Notes: generated by a model from the letters alone, not told the origin. 64,000 nt of DNA from Bradyrhizobium lablabi (GCF_900141755.1 NZ_LT670844.1:6668501-6732500), one strand, 5' to 3'; shown: positions 8,910-15,891, numbered from the stretch's first letter. A program made the numbers and translations.

Positions 8910-9668
8910 CTATCCGACCTGACTGATCAAGCGATGCGCCTTGTCAGTCCTTGGCGCCTCCGCGGTATCGCCAAGCAGCCGATCGAATTCCAGCTTCGAG
9001 ATTTCGTAGCATTCGCAAGCGCGCTGCCGCAGCGCTTCGTCATCCAGGATCGTGACGTGGCCGCGCCGGTAGCGGATCAGGCCGGCCTTTTGCAAGGACC
9101 CCATCACATCGGTGACGGTGGTCCGCCGCACCCCGAGCATCATCCCGAGGAATTCGTGGGTGAGCAGGAAATCACCCGAAGGCATCCGGTCGCGCGTCAT
9201 CAGCAACCAGCGGCAACAACGCTGCTCGACCTTGTGCAGGTGCGCACAGGCCGCCGATTGCGCCACCTGATTGAAGAAGGCGTGGGCATAACGGAGCACG
9301 ATCAGGTTCAGCGTCGGGCTGCGTTCGAGTTCGCCGCGGAAGATGCGGGCGTCGATCTGAAGCCCCGTTCCCGGCACCTGGACGTAAACCGATGACGGTG
9401 CATCGCGGTCGCCGAGACAGACCGGCAGTCCCACCATTCCTTCGCTGCCGATGGTGCCGACCTCGGCGCTGGCGCCATCGGACGTCGTGATCACGAGCGA
9501 GGCGACCCCGTTGATGGGGAAATACACATGTTCGATCGGACGCGAGGCCTCGTAGAGGCTTTTTCGATAATCCAGCGCGACCAGCGCGAGATGCGGGCGC
9601 ACCCGGTCGTAATCGTCATCCGACATTAGCGTGAGCAAACGATTGGTCCGTTGATCGCGTTCGGGCAT
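8910..9668 (-). CDS. Crp/Fnr-family transcriptional regulator
   Basis: 252-aa regulator of the same type as its neighbour: a sensor barrel (PIEHVYFPINGVASLV, GTIGSEGMVGLPV), a dimer helix, and a C-terminal winged helix (LTHEFLGMMLGVRRTTVTDV). The start ATG at 9668 follows AGGGAAA. The two regulators differ enough that this is an old duplication or independent recruitment. The effector is unknown. The 330 bp upstream (9669-10000) contain no other gene. Confidence 0.87.
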   Translation of the reverse strand: MPERDQRTNRLLTLMSDDDYDRVRPHLALVALDYRKSLYEASRPIEHVYFPINGVASLVITTSDGASAEVGTIGSEGMVGLPVCLGDRDAPSSVYVQVPGTGLQIDARIFRGELERSPTLNLIVLRYAHAFFNQVAQSAACAHLHKVEQRCCRWLLMTRDRMPSGDFLLTHEFLGMMLGVRRTTVTDVMGSLQKAGLIRYRRGHVTILDDEALRQRACECYEISKLEFDRLLGDTAEAPRTDKAHRLISQVG

Positions 9669-10000
9669 GGCCGTTTGGTTTCCCTTGCTTCGACGCTGAA
9701 ACCGCGCCGATCGCCGCAAGCCGGTCAGGCGGCGCCCTGGTCGCGGCCCGAGCCGGCGCGCCGGCTTTCGGGCGCGGCGGCGCGAGCGGTGAATTGATCG
9801 GCAAGTCCAATAAGACGATCACGCAAAGGCGGGATCGGCGGAATAGCGGACGCGACGATGAGACCGCTCGGCCCCTGACAATATCGAACTTATGTCCGCT
9901 TTACGACTCAATTCCCCGCCCGGAACAGCGCCGTCGGACTCGGATCGGCTGCCGCAAGCGCTATATTGAGGGGGTCGTCCCTAATGTTTGGAGTTGCGAT

Positions 10001-10231
10001 ATGGCTTTTCGTCCGCGCGATCTCGCCGACCGGATGGCCGGCCAGCGCAAGGCTGGCGACGGCTATCTGCGCGAGACCTTCACCCTGCCGCGCGACAAGG
10101 CGCGGACCAAGGCGCGCGACTTCCTCGCCCGCTATCCCAAGCAAGCCTATATGAGTTCCGTCGAAAGCTGGCGCGAACTGCCGGATGGCGACATCGAATT
10201 CACCATGCGACGGCTGCCAAGCGCCGACTGA
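10001..10231 (+). CDS. Small conserved hypothetical protein, 76 aa
   Basis: Basic 76-aa protein (MAFRPRDLADRMAGQRKAGD, then TLPRDKARTKARDFLARYPK) ending in a PDGDIEFTMRRL segment. GGAG at about 9990 lies 8 nt before the ATG. It has no signal peptide or membrane segment. Codon use matches the neighbours. The function is unknown. Confidence 0.65.
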   Translation: MAFRPRDLADRMAGQRKAGDGYLRETFTLPRDKARTKARDFLARYPKQAYMSSVESWRELPDGDIEFTMRRLPSAD

Positions 10232-10347
10232 GGTTCCGTTGATGGACACCCGATGCCATCGAATTCGTGCCTCAACTCGCTAAAATTGTTAACTTTTTTC
10301 GACAAAAACGGTTGCTGCAGCCCAGGCTCAACGCCCAAGGGTACCTC

Positions 10348-10662
10348 ATGGCTAGACACCGCAAAGACCTGGGTGAGCGCAAACATGTCCGGGTCGAGTT
10401 GTACAAGCAGGGATTTCTGATTCCGGCGCCGGATGCGCCGTGGATCGAGTGTCAGATTCTCGATGTTTCCAGTCACGGTGCTTGCCTCGAGGTCGGCGGG
10501 CTGGCGGTACCCGAGCTTTTCGGTCTGGCATTTACCGCCAAGGGCGAGGTGCTTCGGGTGTGTTCGCTGGTCTGGCGCAGGGGCGAATTGATCGGTGCCC
10601 GCTTCGTTACCGCCAAGGAACTCCGGCAGGGTCTTCGCTTGGCCGAGCAGGCCGATGCCTAG
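10348..10662 (+). CDS. PilZ domain protein
   Basis: 104-aa single PilZ domain protein. ERKHVRVEL supplies the N-terminal basic ligand motif and DVSSHGACLEV the DxSxxG motif, followed by VCSLVWRRGELIGARF, the usual last strands. The N-terminus differs from the two other PilZ genes in the window. The ATG at 10348 is chosen because the frame upstream is not protein-like. It is likely a c-di-GMP responder with an unknown target. Confidence 0.78.
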   Translation: MARHRKDLGERKHVRVELYKQGFLIPAPDAPWIECQILDVSSHGACLEVGGLAVPELFGLAFTAKGEVLRVCSLVWRRGELIGARFVTAKELRQGLRLAEQADA

Positions 10663-10692
10663 TGCTAGACGGCCCAGGTGGCGTCAGAGCCC

Positions 10693-10863
10693 CTATGTCC
10701 GCTCGGTGACCACGTGGTCGCAGGCATAGCAGCGGAAGATCCTGATGGCGGCGTGGATCGACAGCGCAGGGAGTTCGCCGAGCTGCTTCATGGCGGCATT
10801 GCATTTCTCGCAGGGGCGCGAACGCTCTTGTTGCGCCGGAACGTTCGGGTCGTCAGACACCAT
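10693..10863 (-). CDS. Small zinc-ribbon protein, 56 aa
   Basis: A minus-strand frame of 56 codons starts at ATG 10863-10861 and ends at TAG. It has two CxxC pairs (C18-E-K-C21 and C45-Y-A-C48) spaced as in small zinc ribbons, with IRIFRCYACDHVVTER at the end. The cysteine pattern and codon use make it a likely real gene. Such proteins often bind nucleic acid or a protein partner. No function can be assigned. Confidence 0.6.
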   Translation of the reverse strand: MVSDDPNVPAQQERSRPCEKCNAAMKQLGELPALSIHAAIRIFRCYACDHVVTERT

Positions 10864-11000
10864 GATGACCGCCCTGGTTTGTCCGAGCAGTTGACCGCCA
10901 GCCTGTCACGCCCGGCACGCGATGCGGCCGCCTGCTTCGGCTGATTCTGCGGCTGAACTGGGGCCGACCGGCAGGCTGGTCCAAGGCTCTATGGGAGGTC

Positions 11001-11234
11001 CTAATCCAGGGGCTCGCCGACCAGCCGGATTCGGAAAATCGGCTTCTTCGACTCGTCCAGAAGCTCCATCTGCCACTCGGAGTTTTCTTTGAGTTTGCGG
11101 GAAATGCCGCCGACCATATCGCCGCAAACACTGGTCAATTCCTTCCACGCGGCAACGCGGTCGGCAAGCTCGATACCCTGATCGGAAGCGCCGGAGTATT
11201 GGCCATTTCGGATGCGGAAAAAATACAACGGCAT
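11001..11234 (-). CDS. DUF6894-like small protein
   Basis: 77-aa protein beginning MPLYFFRIRNGQYSG with DQGIELADRVAAWKEL, the arrangement of the DUF6894 family common in rhizobia. It ends PIFRIRLVGEPLD. No catalytic motif is apparent. It is single-gene and flanked by other small minus-strand genes. The function of the family is unknown. Confidence 0.65.
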   Translation of the reverse strand: MPLYFFRIRNGQYSGASDQGIELADRVAAWKELTSVCGDMVGGISRKLKENSEWQMELLDESKKPIFRIRLVGEPLD

Positions 11235-11420
11235 GGCACAAACCCAGACAAGAGGGCCGTTCCGGGCCTTTGAGACCTCAAGAGATAGCCCGTCAGTGGA
11301 TGCTCAAATCCGGGACAGATCAATCCCGGATGTTTACGGGTTTGGCGGCGTCCGCCGGTATCGTATTAGGCGCTTGAAAATCGGATCGCTGCCGCGCCCA
11401 ACGAGCGCAGCGTGCCGTCG

Positions 11421-11615
11421 TCACTCGCTCTCGGTAATCCGGATTAGCCCGTCGCCGGTGACGACCAGGCCCTTGGCGGTCTCGGTGACGTAACCAAGGG
11501 TGATCAGCTTCGCCAAATGCGGCGCCGGTATCTTGGGGGTGGGCGAGGTAATCGCGACTTCGATCAGGGAGGCGAATTCTTCGGGGGTCAGAAGCTTCGG
11601 CGCATGGACGGTCAT
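11421..11615 (-). CDS. Small hypothetical protein, 64 aa
   Basis: Starts MTVHAPKLLTPEEFASLIEV and continues PAPHLAKLITLGYVTETAKG, which reads like a short winged-helix or helix-bundle protein (a helix pair and a Gly-containing turn, then LVVTGDGLIRI). It could be a minimal DNA-binding module. No ribosome site of note was seen. The support is codon pattern and protein-like composition only. Confidence 0.5.
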   Translation of the reverse strand: MTVHAPKLLTPEEFASLIEVAITSPTPKIPAPHLAKLITLGYVTETAKGLVVTGDGLIRITESE

Positions 11616-11925
11616 CGGTGAACTCTTGAACTCCAGGGTGGGCGCAGCTAGTCCGGCCTAAAGCTCTAGCTTCGGCGCTATCAGAGAAGAGAGTCCCGAA
11701 CAACGGCGCTCGGGGCTCAGTGTCAACGTCGCAAGCCTCCCCGTGGGCGGTTCGGCAACGACCACGCCATTTTGGAAACCGACGGCGGATGGCAAGTCTT
11801 GAGTAGGATCAAGGAAGAGCAGGATCAAGGGGCGTTCGGGAGCACGACCGCGGCCCGCCGGCCAAATATTGAGGCGGCGCGCCTGATCCCCTCGCGGATC
11901 CGGCCGGAATTCGTAAATGAATTCT

Positions 11926-12141
11926 TTATCTCCCGGCCTGGATATCCGTAGAACTACGGAGCTCGATCGCGCGGGCCTTCAGCTCGCGGTCAATACGCAA
12001 CTGAACGCGCCGGATCGCCAACAGGTTGATCCTGGTTTCCGTCTTGCCGGTTTTGACCTCGTTGCCGATCCGGAATTGCCATTTCCAGACGCCCGGCGTC
12101 GCCGTCGTCGCAACCGTATATTCCACGCCTTTGTGATTCAT
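11926..12141 (-). CDS. Small hypothetical protein, 71 aa
   Basis: 71-aa frame starting MNHKGVEYTVATTATPGVWK with QFRIGNEVKTGKTETRINLL, a beta-rich pattern, then a basic helix RRVQLRIDRELKARAIEL. Small proteins of this type recur in Bradyrhizobium genomes. The palindrome CCGTAGAACTACGG sits inside its last codons. The function is unknown. The 310 bp between this gene and 11615 hold nothing recognisable. Confidence 0.5.
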   Translation of the reverse strand: MNHKGVEYTVATTATPGVWKWQFRIGNEVKTGKTETRINLLAIRRVQLRIDRELKARAIELRSSTDIQAGR

Positions 12142-12274
12142 GGGAAATTCCCGCCGCTACTCAACCGACGCCGATCCTACGCATAAACACTGGTTTCACC
12201 TGTTCAATATTGAACGGCTTTCGAGCGGCGCGGCGCGCCTTGCGGCATGCCGCGCAATTCCCAAAATCCGATCC

Positions 12275-12508
12275 TCAATCGAACGCGACGCCGATCCGTT
12301 TTTCCTTGCGCCAGACGACGTGGCAGGGGAAGCGCGCGCCATCGGCGATCAGCGTGAAGCGCTCCGGGATTCCGATCGGGCTCGTGACGTCGAGCGCCGC
12401 TCCCGAGTCCGATCGATTGCGAACCATGCAGTCGATCGCGCCGCCGTTGAACTCGATCGTTCCGGCCTTCAAGACGCGCTGGCGTTGCGAAGATCGTTTG
12501 TTGTCCAT
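12275..12508 (-). CDS. Stand-alone PilZ domain protein
   Basis: 77-aa PilZ domain protein, a paralogue of the gene at 6157-6402. Both share QRVLK/HRVLK at the N-terminus, DC-VRN in the centre and a C-terminus RIGVAFD/RIGLAFD. NRSDSGAALDV is the (D/N)xSxxG motif. It is predicted to bind c-di-GMP. A conspicuous base pattern (AATCCGATCC.. at 12265) downstream resembles the tail region of the other copy. Confidence 0.78.
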   Translation of the reverse strand: MDNKRSSQRQRVLKAGTIEFNGGAIDCMVRNRSDSGAALDVTSPIGIPERFTLIADGARFPCHVVWRKEKRIGVAFD

Positions 12509-12671
12509 GAGGCCGCACTATTCCAATTTTGCAGGGAAGCAACCAGATTTTCCGGGGTGAGATCTTGCGCCGATTGAGCGGCCCGGCCGCGTTCCCCCCG
12601 TCGGAGTCCGCGCCGGGCCTTACCAGTCGCGCGTCTGATACGACCGGCAAGGCTTTTTTGACGCAGCCATG

Positions 12672-12881
12672 TCAGTTTGAAAACGGGCTGGCTCCGCTAT
12701 TCCGCACCTTTTCTGGTTGCACTGTCAGGCGTAGCGCCACTTCGGTTGAGCCGTCGAAAACCTCAAGGATATTTTCACAGAGCAAGCAACGGAACTCGCC
12801 CCTGGTGCCGGGCCGCGTCATCAATTCGATGCGACGGTAGCCGGCTTTGCATTTGGGGCAAATGACATCGGACTTTCTCAT
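12672..12881 (-). CDS. Zinc-ribbon protein, 69 aa
   Basis: Begins MRKSDVICPKCKAGYRRIEL and has a second pair FRCLLCENILEV, so two CxxC knuckles separated by about 22 residues. This is typical of a small zinc ribbon. The C-terminal part (STEVALRLTVQPEKV) is polar. The ATG at 12881 is preferred over an upstream TTG. A nucleic-acid-binding or redox role is possible but not shown. Confidence 0.65.
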   Translation of the reverse strand: MRKSDVICPKCKAGYRRIELMTRPGTRGEFRCLLCENILEVFDGSTEVALRLTVQPEKVRNSGASPFSN

Positions 12882-12906
12882 GGGAGGCAAAGTAGCATCC
12901 CGATCT

Positions 12907-12952
12907 CCGTAATTCTACGGGGAACGAGCGATGGCAAAATTAGGGCCTTGTT
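12907..12952. repeat. Palindrome-headed motif, copy 1
   Basis: CCGTAATTCTACGGGGAACG followed by ..GATGGCAAAATTAGGGCCTTGTTA. The same pattern (near-palindrome on GTAGTTCTACG, GAAC, then GGCRAAATTAGGG and TTGT) recurs at 13600, 14170 (partly) and 15568. This copy lacks the GGCCACT half found after the others. Confidence 0.55.
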
Positions 12953-13158
12953 AGCAAAGGCGCCCGGCCGCAAAATCGAAAGGGTTGGTCGCGATCGGAT
13001 TGCAACGGGGCGGACCGGCATCCAAACGATCGGGGCTGTCCTAATTAGGATAGTCTTTGCAATGAATTAGAACACCCGTATTGGTCCGGAATCCACAACG
13101 GCCGCGCTCTGCGCTATGCCGTAGCGGGGCAGGGATTTCATCACCTGTAAATTTGCCG

Positions 13159-13186
13159 AAGGCCGCTGACATCATTCAGCGGCCTT
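13159..13186 (+). terminator. Hairpin terminator
   Basis: A perfect 11-bp stem AAGGCCGCTGA / TCAGCGGCCTT with a 6-nt loop CATCAT is followed by CTTGGTTT. It has the form of an intrinsic terminator. No intact plus-strand gene ends before it. A short frame ending ..GQGFHHL at about 13150 may be the degraded gene it served. Confidence 0.6.
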
Positions 13187-13288
13187 CTTGGTTTGGACGC
13201 CCGTGGACGCCTAATCCTAAGCTTTCTGAGCATCAGGACTTGCCGCCTCCACCGCCGGTCCCGAAAGATCAGGGAAAGGTCAACTATT

Positions 13289-13495
13289 ATGGCGGGCGAG
13301 CGCGAGCTTACGAAGGGTATCTTGGCGTAGGATGCCGGCTTCCGGCTAATCGTGAGCGGCAATATCGGCGTCAAAGAGATCGAAGGCCTGATCCAGAAAC
13401 TTGAAATCGATAAGGAAATTTTGGCAGATCAGGATGCCGAAAATAAAGAGGCCGCCAACGGCCCGAATGCACAACGCCGCCTGAGCGGAATATGA
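13289..13495 (+). pseudogene. Small conserved ORF with in-frame amber stop
   Basis: Starting at ATG 13289 (AGGGAAAGG upstream) the frame reads MAGERELTKGILA, then TAG at 13328-13330, then DAGFRLIVSGNIGVKEIEGL, IQKLEIDKEILADQD and on to TGA at 13493-13495. Protein-like sequence on both sides of one stop in a single frame suggests a CAG-to-TAG nonsense change in a 68-codon gene of the small rhizobial type with an IVSG-(N/D)IGVKEI core. The product would be cut to 13 residues unless the amber codon is suppressed or translation restarts. Confidence 0.6.
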
Positions 13496-13526
13496 TCGCT
13501 AGGCGGCGTTGGTATTTCCGTGGCTG

Positions 13527-13740
13527 GGCCCTCCTCAAATCCCCAGCATAGATAAGCCTACGCTTGGCGCGCCAAGGTTCAACAATAACCATCAATATCA
13601 GTAGTTCTACGTAGAACGGACGGCGGCGAAATTAGGGTTTTGTTGACGGATGTCAGATTCTCGAAACGGTCTGTTTTTCAAATTAGGCCACTCGTTATTT
13701 GAACTTAGGCCACTGAGGGTCGAAACAGGCCAGCGCCCAA
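13527..13740. repeat. Composite repeat, copy A
   Basis: The block has three parts: CCTCAAATCCCCAGCATA with GGCGCGCCAAGG (13533-13582), the palindrome-headed motif GTAGTTCTACGTAGAAC with GGCGGCGAAATTAGGG (13600-13648), and a 60-bp part AAATTAGGCCACTCG..CAGCGCCCAA (13680-13740). Within the last part TTAGGCCACT occurs twice with a 22-bp period. The whole block recurs at 15498-15714 and its right two parts at 14170-14292. After it, a short frame ending IDLEEAAN and TGA (13801-13803) is probably a gene tail. Confidence 0.65.
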
Positions 13741-13787
13741 ATCTATGACGACGATGATCAGCCGGTAGAAATGAAGATTGATCTAGA

Positions 13788-13813
13788 AGAGGCCGCCAAC
13801 TGAGGCGGCCTTA
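13788..13813. terminator. Bidirectional hairpin terminator
   Basis: AGGCCGCC (13790-13797) and GGCGGCCT (13804-13811) pair around the loop AACTGA, which contains the stop codon of a plus-strand frame. The minus-strand gene 13811-13993 ends at the same hairpin. It can serve both strands. Confidence 0.6.
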
Positions 13814-13993
13814 CCTCAGGACTATGCGGCGTTGCTCACGCATCAACGCTTGGTATCGATCAATCTGGCCGGCAAGTCTCGACCAGCTCTGGGACAGATT
13901 TTTCAGAATCTCGGCTTCATCCTTATTCTGCGACAGTTTCATCAACCGAAGGCATTCTGCCGCCTGATTTTGACAGTGTTGTGCGCTGTCCAT
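13811..13993 (-). CDS. Small conserved hypothetical protein, 60 aa
   Basis: Helical 60-aa protein MDSAQHCQNQAAECLRLMKL, then EAEILKNLSQSWSRLAGQID and RYQALMREQRR. The pattern (AAECLRLM, LA.QIDRY.AL) is frequent as a small orphan gene in Bradyrhizobium. GGAG lies 9-12 nt upstream of the ATG at 13993. The ATG is preferred over a TTG two codons upstream. The function is unknown. Confidence 0.65.
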   Translation of the reverse strand: MDSAQHCQNQAAECLRLMKLSQNKDEAEILKNLSQSWSRLAGQIDRYQALMREQRRIVLR

Positions 13994-14169
13994 GCCCAAT
14001 ACTCCAGCTTAACGTAAGTAAGTGACATGCCACGGCGGTTCCTGGGCTTATCCGCGACGACTGGCATCAAACGCTGAGTTGGAAGATTGGCCTATGACCG
14101 GCTTCACACCTGGTGGTTGTTTTTGGGGAACCCATCGAGAAATCGAAGTAGGCTGCCCAATTTTTTCCC

Positions 14170-14345
14170 AGTAGTTCTACGCAGAACATTTTAGGGGCGC
14201 GTTAACCAACCGTAGCAACCGGACTTATCCAAAATAGGCCACTCGTTATCTCAACTTAGGCCACTGAGGGTCGAAACAGGCCAGCGCCCAAACGATGGTA
14301 CTGGCCGAAATAGGCCGCTCGTGATTTCAAAACGGGCCACTGTCA
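14170..14345. repeat. Composite repeat, copy B, with extra GGCCACT units
   Basis: It has the palindrome-headed motif GTAGTTCTACGCAGAAC (14171-14187) and the 60-bp part AAATAGGCCACTCG..CAGCGCCCAAA (14231-14292). Two further degenerate units follow: AAATAGGCCGCTCG near 14308 and AACGGGCCACTG near 14331. Two more occur near 14468 and 14488. Repeated GGGCCACT units of this sort resemble the multiple terminal repeats of IS21-family elements. No IstA/IstB frame is present. Confidence 0.6.
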
Positions 14346-14433
14346 CGGACAGTTTAATGGCGACGGCGGATCGCGAACCTACATCAGAACCGTGCCGGTT
14401 TTCCCCCATTCCGGTACAATTTCTAAGCCCACT

Positions 14434-14470
14434 CGGCCCCAGCCTACCCCCGCTGGGGCCGTTTCTTTTG
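14434..14470 (+). terminator. Intrinsic terminator
   Basis: A perfect 10-bp stem CGGCCCCAGC (14434-14443) / GCTGGGGCCG (14452-14461) with loop CTACCCCC is followed by TTTCTTTT. It is a textbook rho-independent terminator. No intact gene was found immediately upstream, so it probably outlived the gene it served. Confidence 0.7.
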
Positions 14471-14527
14471 GCCACTCGCAGATGCGAAATAGGCCACTAA
14501 AAAACAGCACCCTTGGGAGGCTTAATG

Positions 14528-14950
14528 TTAGGCCAGCGCTCCGCAATGCCGGCGCTCCGGTGGAGTCTCAGTCGGCAACGCGGGGGCAACGGCGAGCGCC
14601 GCGTCCACAAGCTGCGCAATGGTCCAAGCCTTATCGGCAACGCCCAGCGCCTTCGCTGGCGTCGTGCGCAGGGCTTCATGAGCGCGGCACAGATTGTAAT
14701 GCGCAACATACAACGCAACTGCCGCAACGTGATTATCAAGCTTCTTAGAGAAGCCATTGGTCAAGCGAGTAAAACGGCGGCTGCTCATGCGGAGCGAAAG
14801 GTTCTGCCGTTCAACGTAGCTGGTTGAAATGTACTGTTCGGGATCGCCGGTTACTACTTCCTTGCTTACCGCTACTACAGCGGCGGGCGAGTATCGACCC
14901 TGAGCTTCCTTTACAAGGTGATGGCCATGCGTTCGTTCACGGCAGCCCAA
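14528..14950 (-). pseudogene. Truncated IS1-like DDE transposase (C-terminal part)
   Basis: 140 codons match the C-terminal third of IS1-like/ISNCY transposases: STSYVERQNLSLRMSSRRFT, RLTNGFSKKLDNHVAA, then HYNLCRAHEALRTTPAKALG. The conserved glutamate of YVERQN is the last catalytic acid. The N-terminal domain and the first two acidic residues are missing, and the upstream region is occupied by another small gene, so the protein cannot transpose. No terminal inverted repeats were recognised. Confidence 0.78.
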
Positions 14951-14961
14951 CGGGGATCAAT

Positions 14962-15174
14962 ATGAATGAGCTCAATGTTGTTCCTGCGCCAGCCCGGGCT
15001 GGCATGACAGCGCTCAAGGCCGCAACGACTGCCGCAAGTGACTGCGACAGCAATGACATTAGCGTTTTGCTAGCCGCGAACCGCCTGCAAATCACCGCAG
15101 ACGTAGATATGGCGGGGCTTGAAAAACTTGAGCAGATGCTTGCGAAATACAAAGAGATTCTGAAGTTGCTGTAA
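14962..15174 (+). CDS. Small hypothetical protein, 70 aa
   Basis: Frame MNELNVVPAPARAGMTALKA, then NDISVLLAANRLQITADVDM and AGLEKLEQMLAKYKEILKLL, with a C-terminal amphipathic helix. The ATG follows GGGGAT. The stop is 4 bp before a strong hairpin terminator (15179-15203), which supports a real transcription unit. Its 3' 83 bp overlap the opposite-strand gene 15092-15367. The function is unknown. Confidence 0.6.
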   Translation: MNELNVVPAPARAGMTALKAATTAASDCDSNDISVLLAANRLQITADVDMAGLEKLEQMLAKYKEILKLL

Positions 15175-15367
15175 TGAAAGAGGCCGCCAACTGAGGCGGC
15201 CCTGAAGACCTTCCTCGGTAGAGATAGGCCACGCTGGTCCCCACAGCGACTGCAATAAGTGCGTAACATAGAAAGTTAAGGCTGGGATCGGCGTAATGGG
15301 TATACACGCAGACCGCTGCTATGAGTAGCATCGCTCCAAACGTGACCGCTGATACTCCCCTAGTCAT
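15092..15367 (-). CDS. Small predicted membrane protein, 91 aa
   Basis: AGGAGG five nt before the ATG at 15367 is one of the best ribosome sites in this region. The protein has two hydrophobic segments (SAVTFGAMLLIAAVCVY and LCYALIAVAVGTSVAYL) and then a polar tail running antisense to the neighbour gene. The C-terminal 30 residues may be the result of read-through after loss of an earlier stop. The function is unknown. Confidence 0.5.
   Translation of the reverse strand: MTRGVSAVTFGAMLLIAAVCVYTHYADPSLNFLCYALIAVAVGTSVAYLYRGRSSGPPQLAASFITATSESLCISQASAQVFQAPPYLRLR
15179..15203 (+). terminator. Hairpin terminator
   Basis: AGGCCGCC (15181-15188) / GGCGGCC (15195-15201) around the loop AACTGA, immediately after the stop codon of the 70-aa gene. 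It is nearly identical to the hairpin at 13788-13813. Confidence 0.6.
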
Positions 15368-15497
15368 CAGCACCTCCTGCGGTTGGCCCCCAAAGGTAGC
15401 TTCGCTGAGTCGTGCAGATCGGTCTCATGATAAAAGGGGCCAATCCCAGAAATCAAAAGGGACCACTCGGTAAAAGTGCCGATGGCAAGGGGCCAGT

Positions 15498-15714
15498 ACC
15501 TCAAATCCCCAGCATAGTTCAGTCTGCATGAGGCGCGCCAAGGCTCAAGAACCAAACGCCGATCTCAAGTAGTACTACGGAGAACGCGCGGCGGCGAAAT
15601 TAGGGCTCTGTCAACTATGCGACCGAAACGCTATTCACTGAATGTTCTAAAAATCAAATTAGGCCACTCGTTATTTGAACTTAGGCCACTGAGGGTCGAA
15701 ACAGGCCAGCGCCA
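15498..15714. repeat. Composite repeat, copy C
   Basis: The same three parts as copy A: CCTCAAATCCCCAGCATAG (15499-15517) with GGCGCGCCAAGG, the motif AGTAGTACTACGGAGAAC with GCGGCGAAATTAGGG (15568-15615), and AAATTAGGCCACTCG..CAGCGCC (15656-15714). It ends about 10 bp before the recA operator. The left part encodes, on the minus strand, a short frame starting ..EPWRASCRLNYAGDLR that matches the frame EPWRAKRRLIYAGDLR in copy A. Confidence 0.65.
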
Positions 15715-15726
15715 AACGATCAAAAA

Positions 15727-15741
15727 GAACATATTGCGAAC
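15727..15741 (+). promoter_or_regulatory. LexA (SOS) box of recA
   Basis: GAAC-ATATTGC-GAAC is the direct-repeat operator GAAC-N7-GAAC (equal to GTTC-N7-GTTC on the other strand), the known LexA site of alphaproteobacteria. It lies 150 bp before the recA start. A further GAAC follows after three bases. Confidence 0.82.
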
Positions 15742-15891
15742 TTAGAACAAATAGGGTACACTGTTCCCTAGCTATCGCTCACTGCTTCGCTTCGTTCGCC
15801 GTTTCACGTTCAGCCCCTCTCGCGTTCACATTCAATCGTTCGCCGCCCGGTTTGTCCCGCTAGCGAATCCCCGTCATAAGGAGCACGACCT

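Noticed and set aside
14251..14475. Minus-strand 74-codon frame
   Set aside because: It is made entirely of the repeat and terminator sequence, with no ribosome site or protein-like core.
12907..15615. GAAC-containing motifs as EcfG stress promoters (GGAAC-N16/17-CGTT)
   Set aside because: The -10-like CGTT element is missing or at the wrong distance in all copies.
13680..15714. Regular GGCCACT repeats as a possible CRISPR array
   Set aside because: Units are short, degenerate and unevenly spaced, without constant spacers or cas genes.
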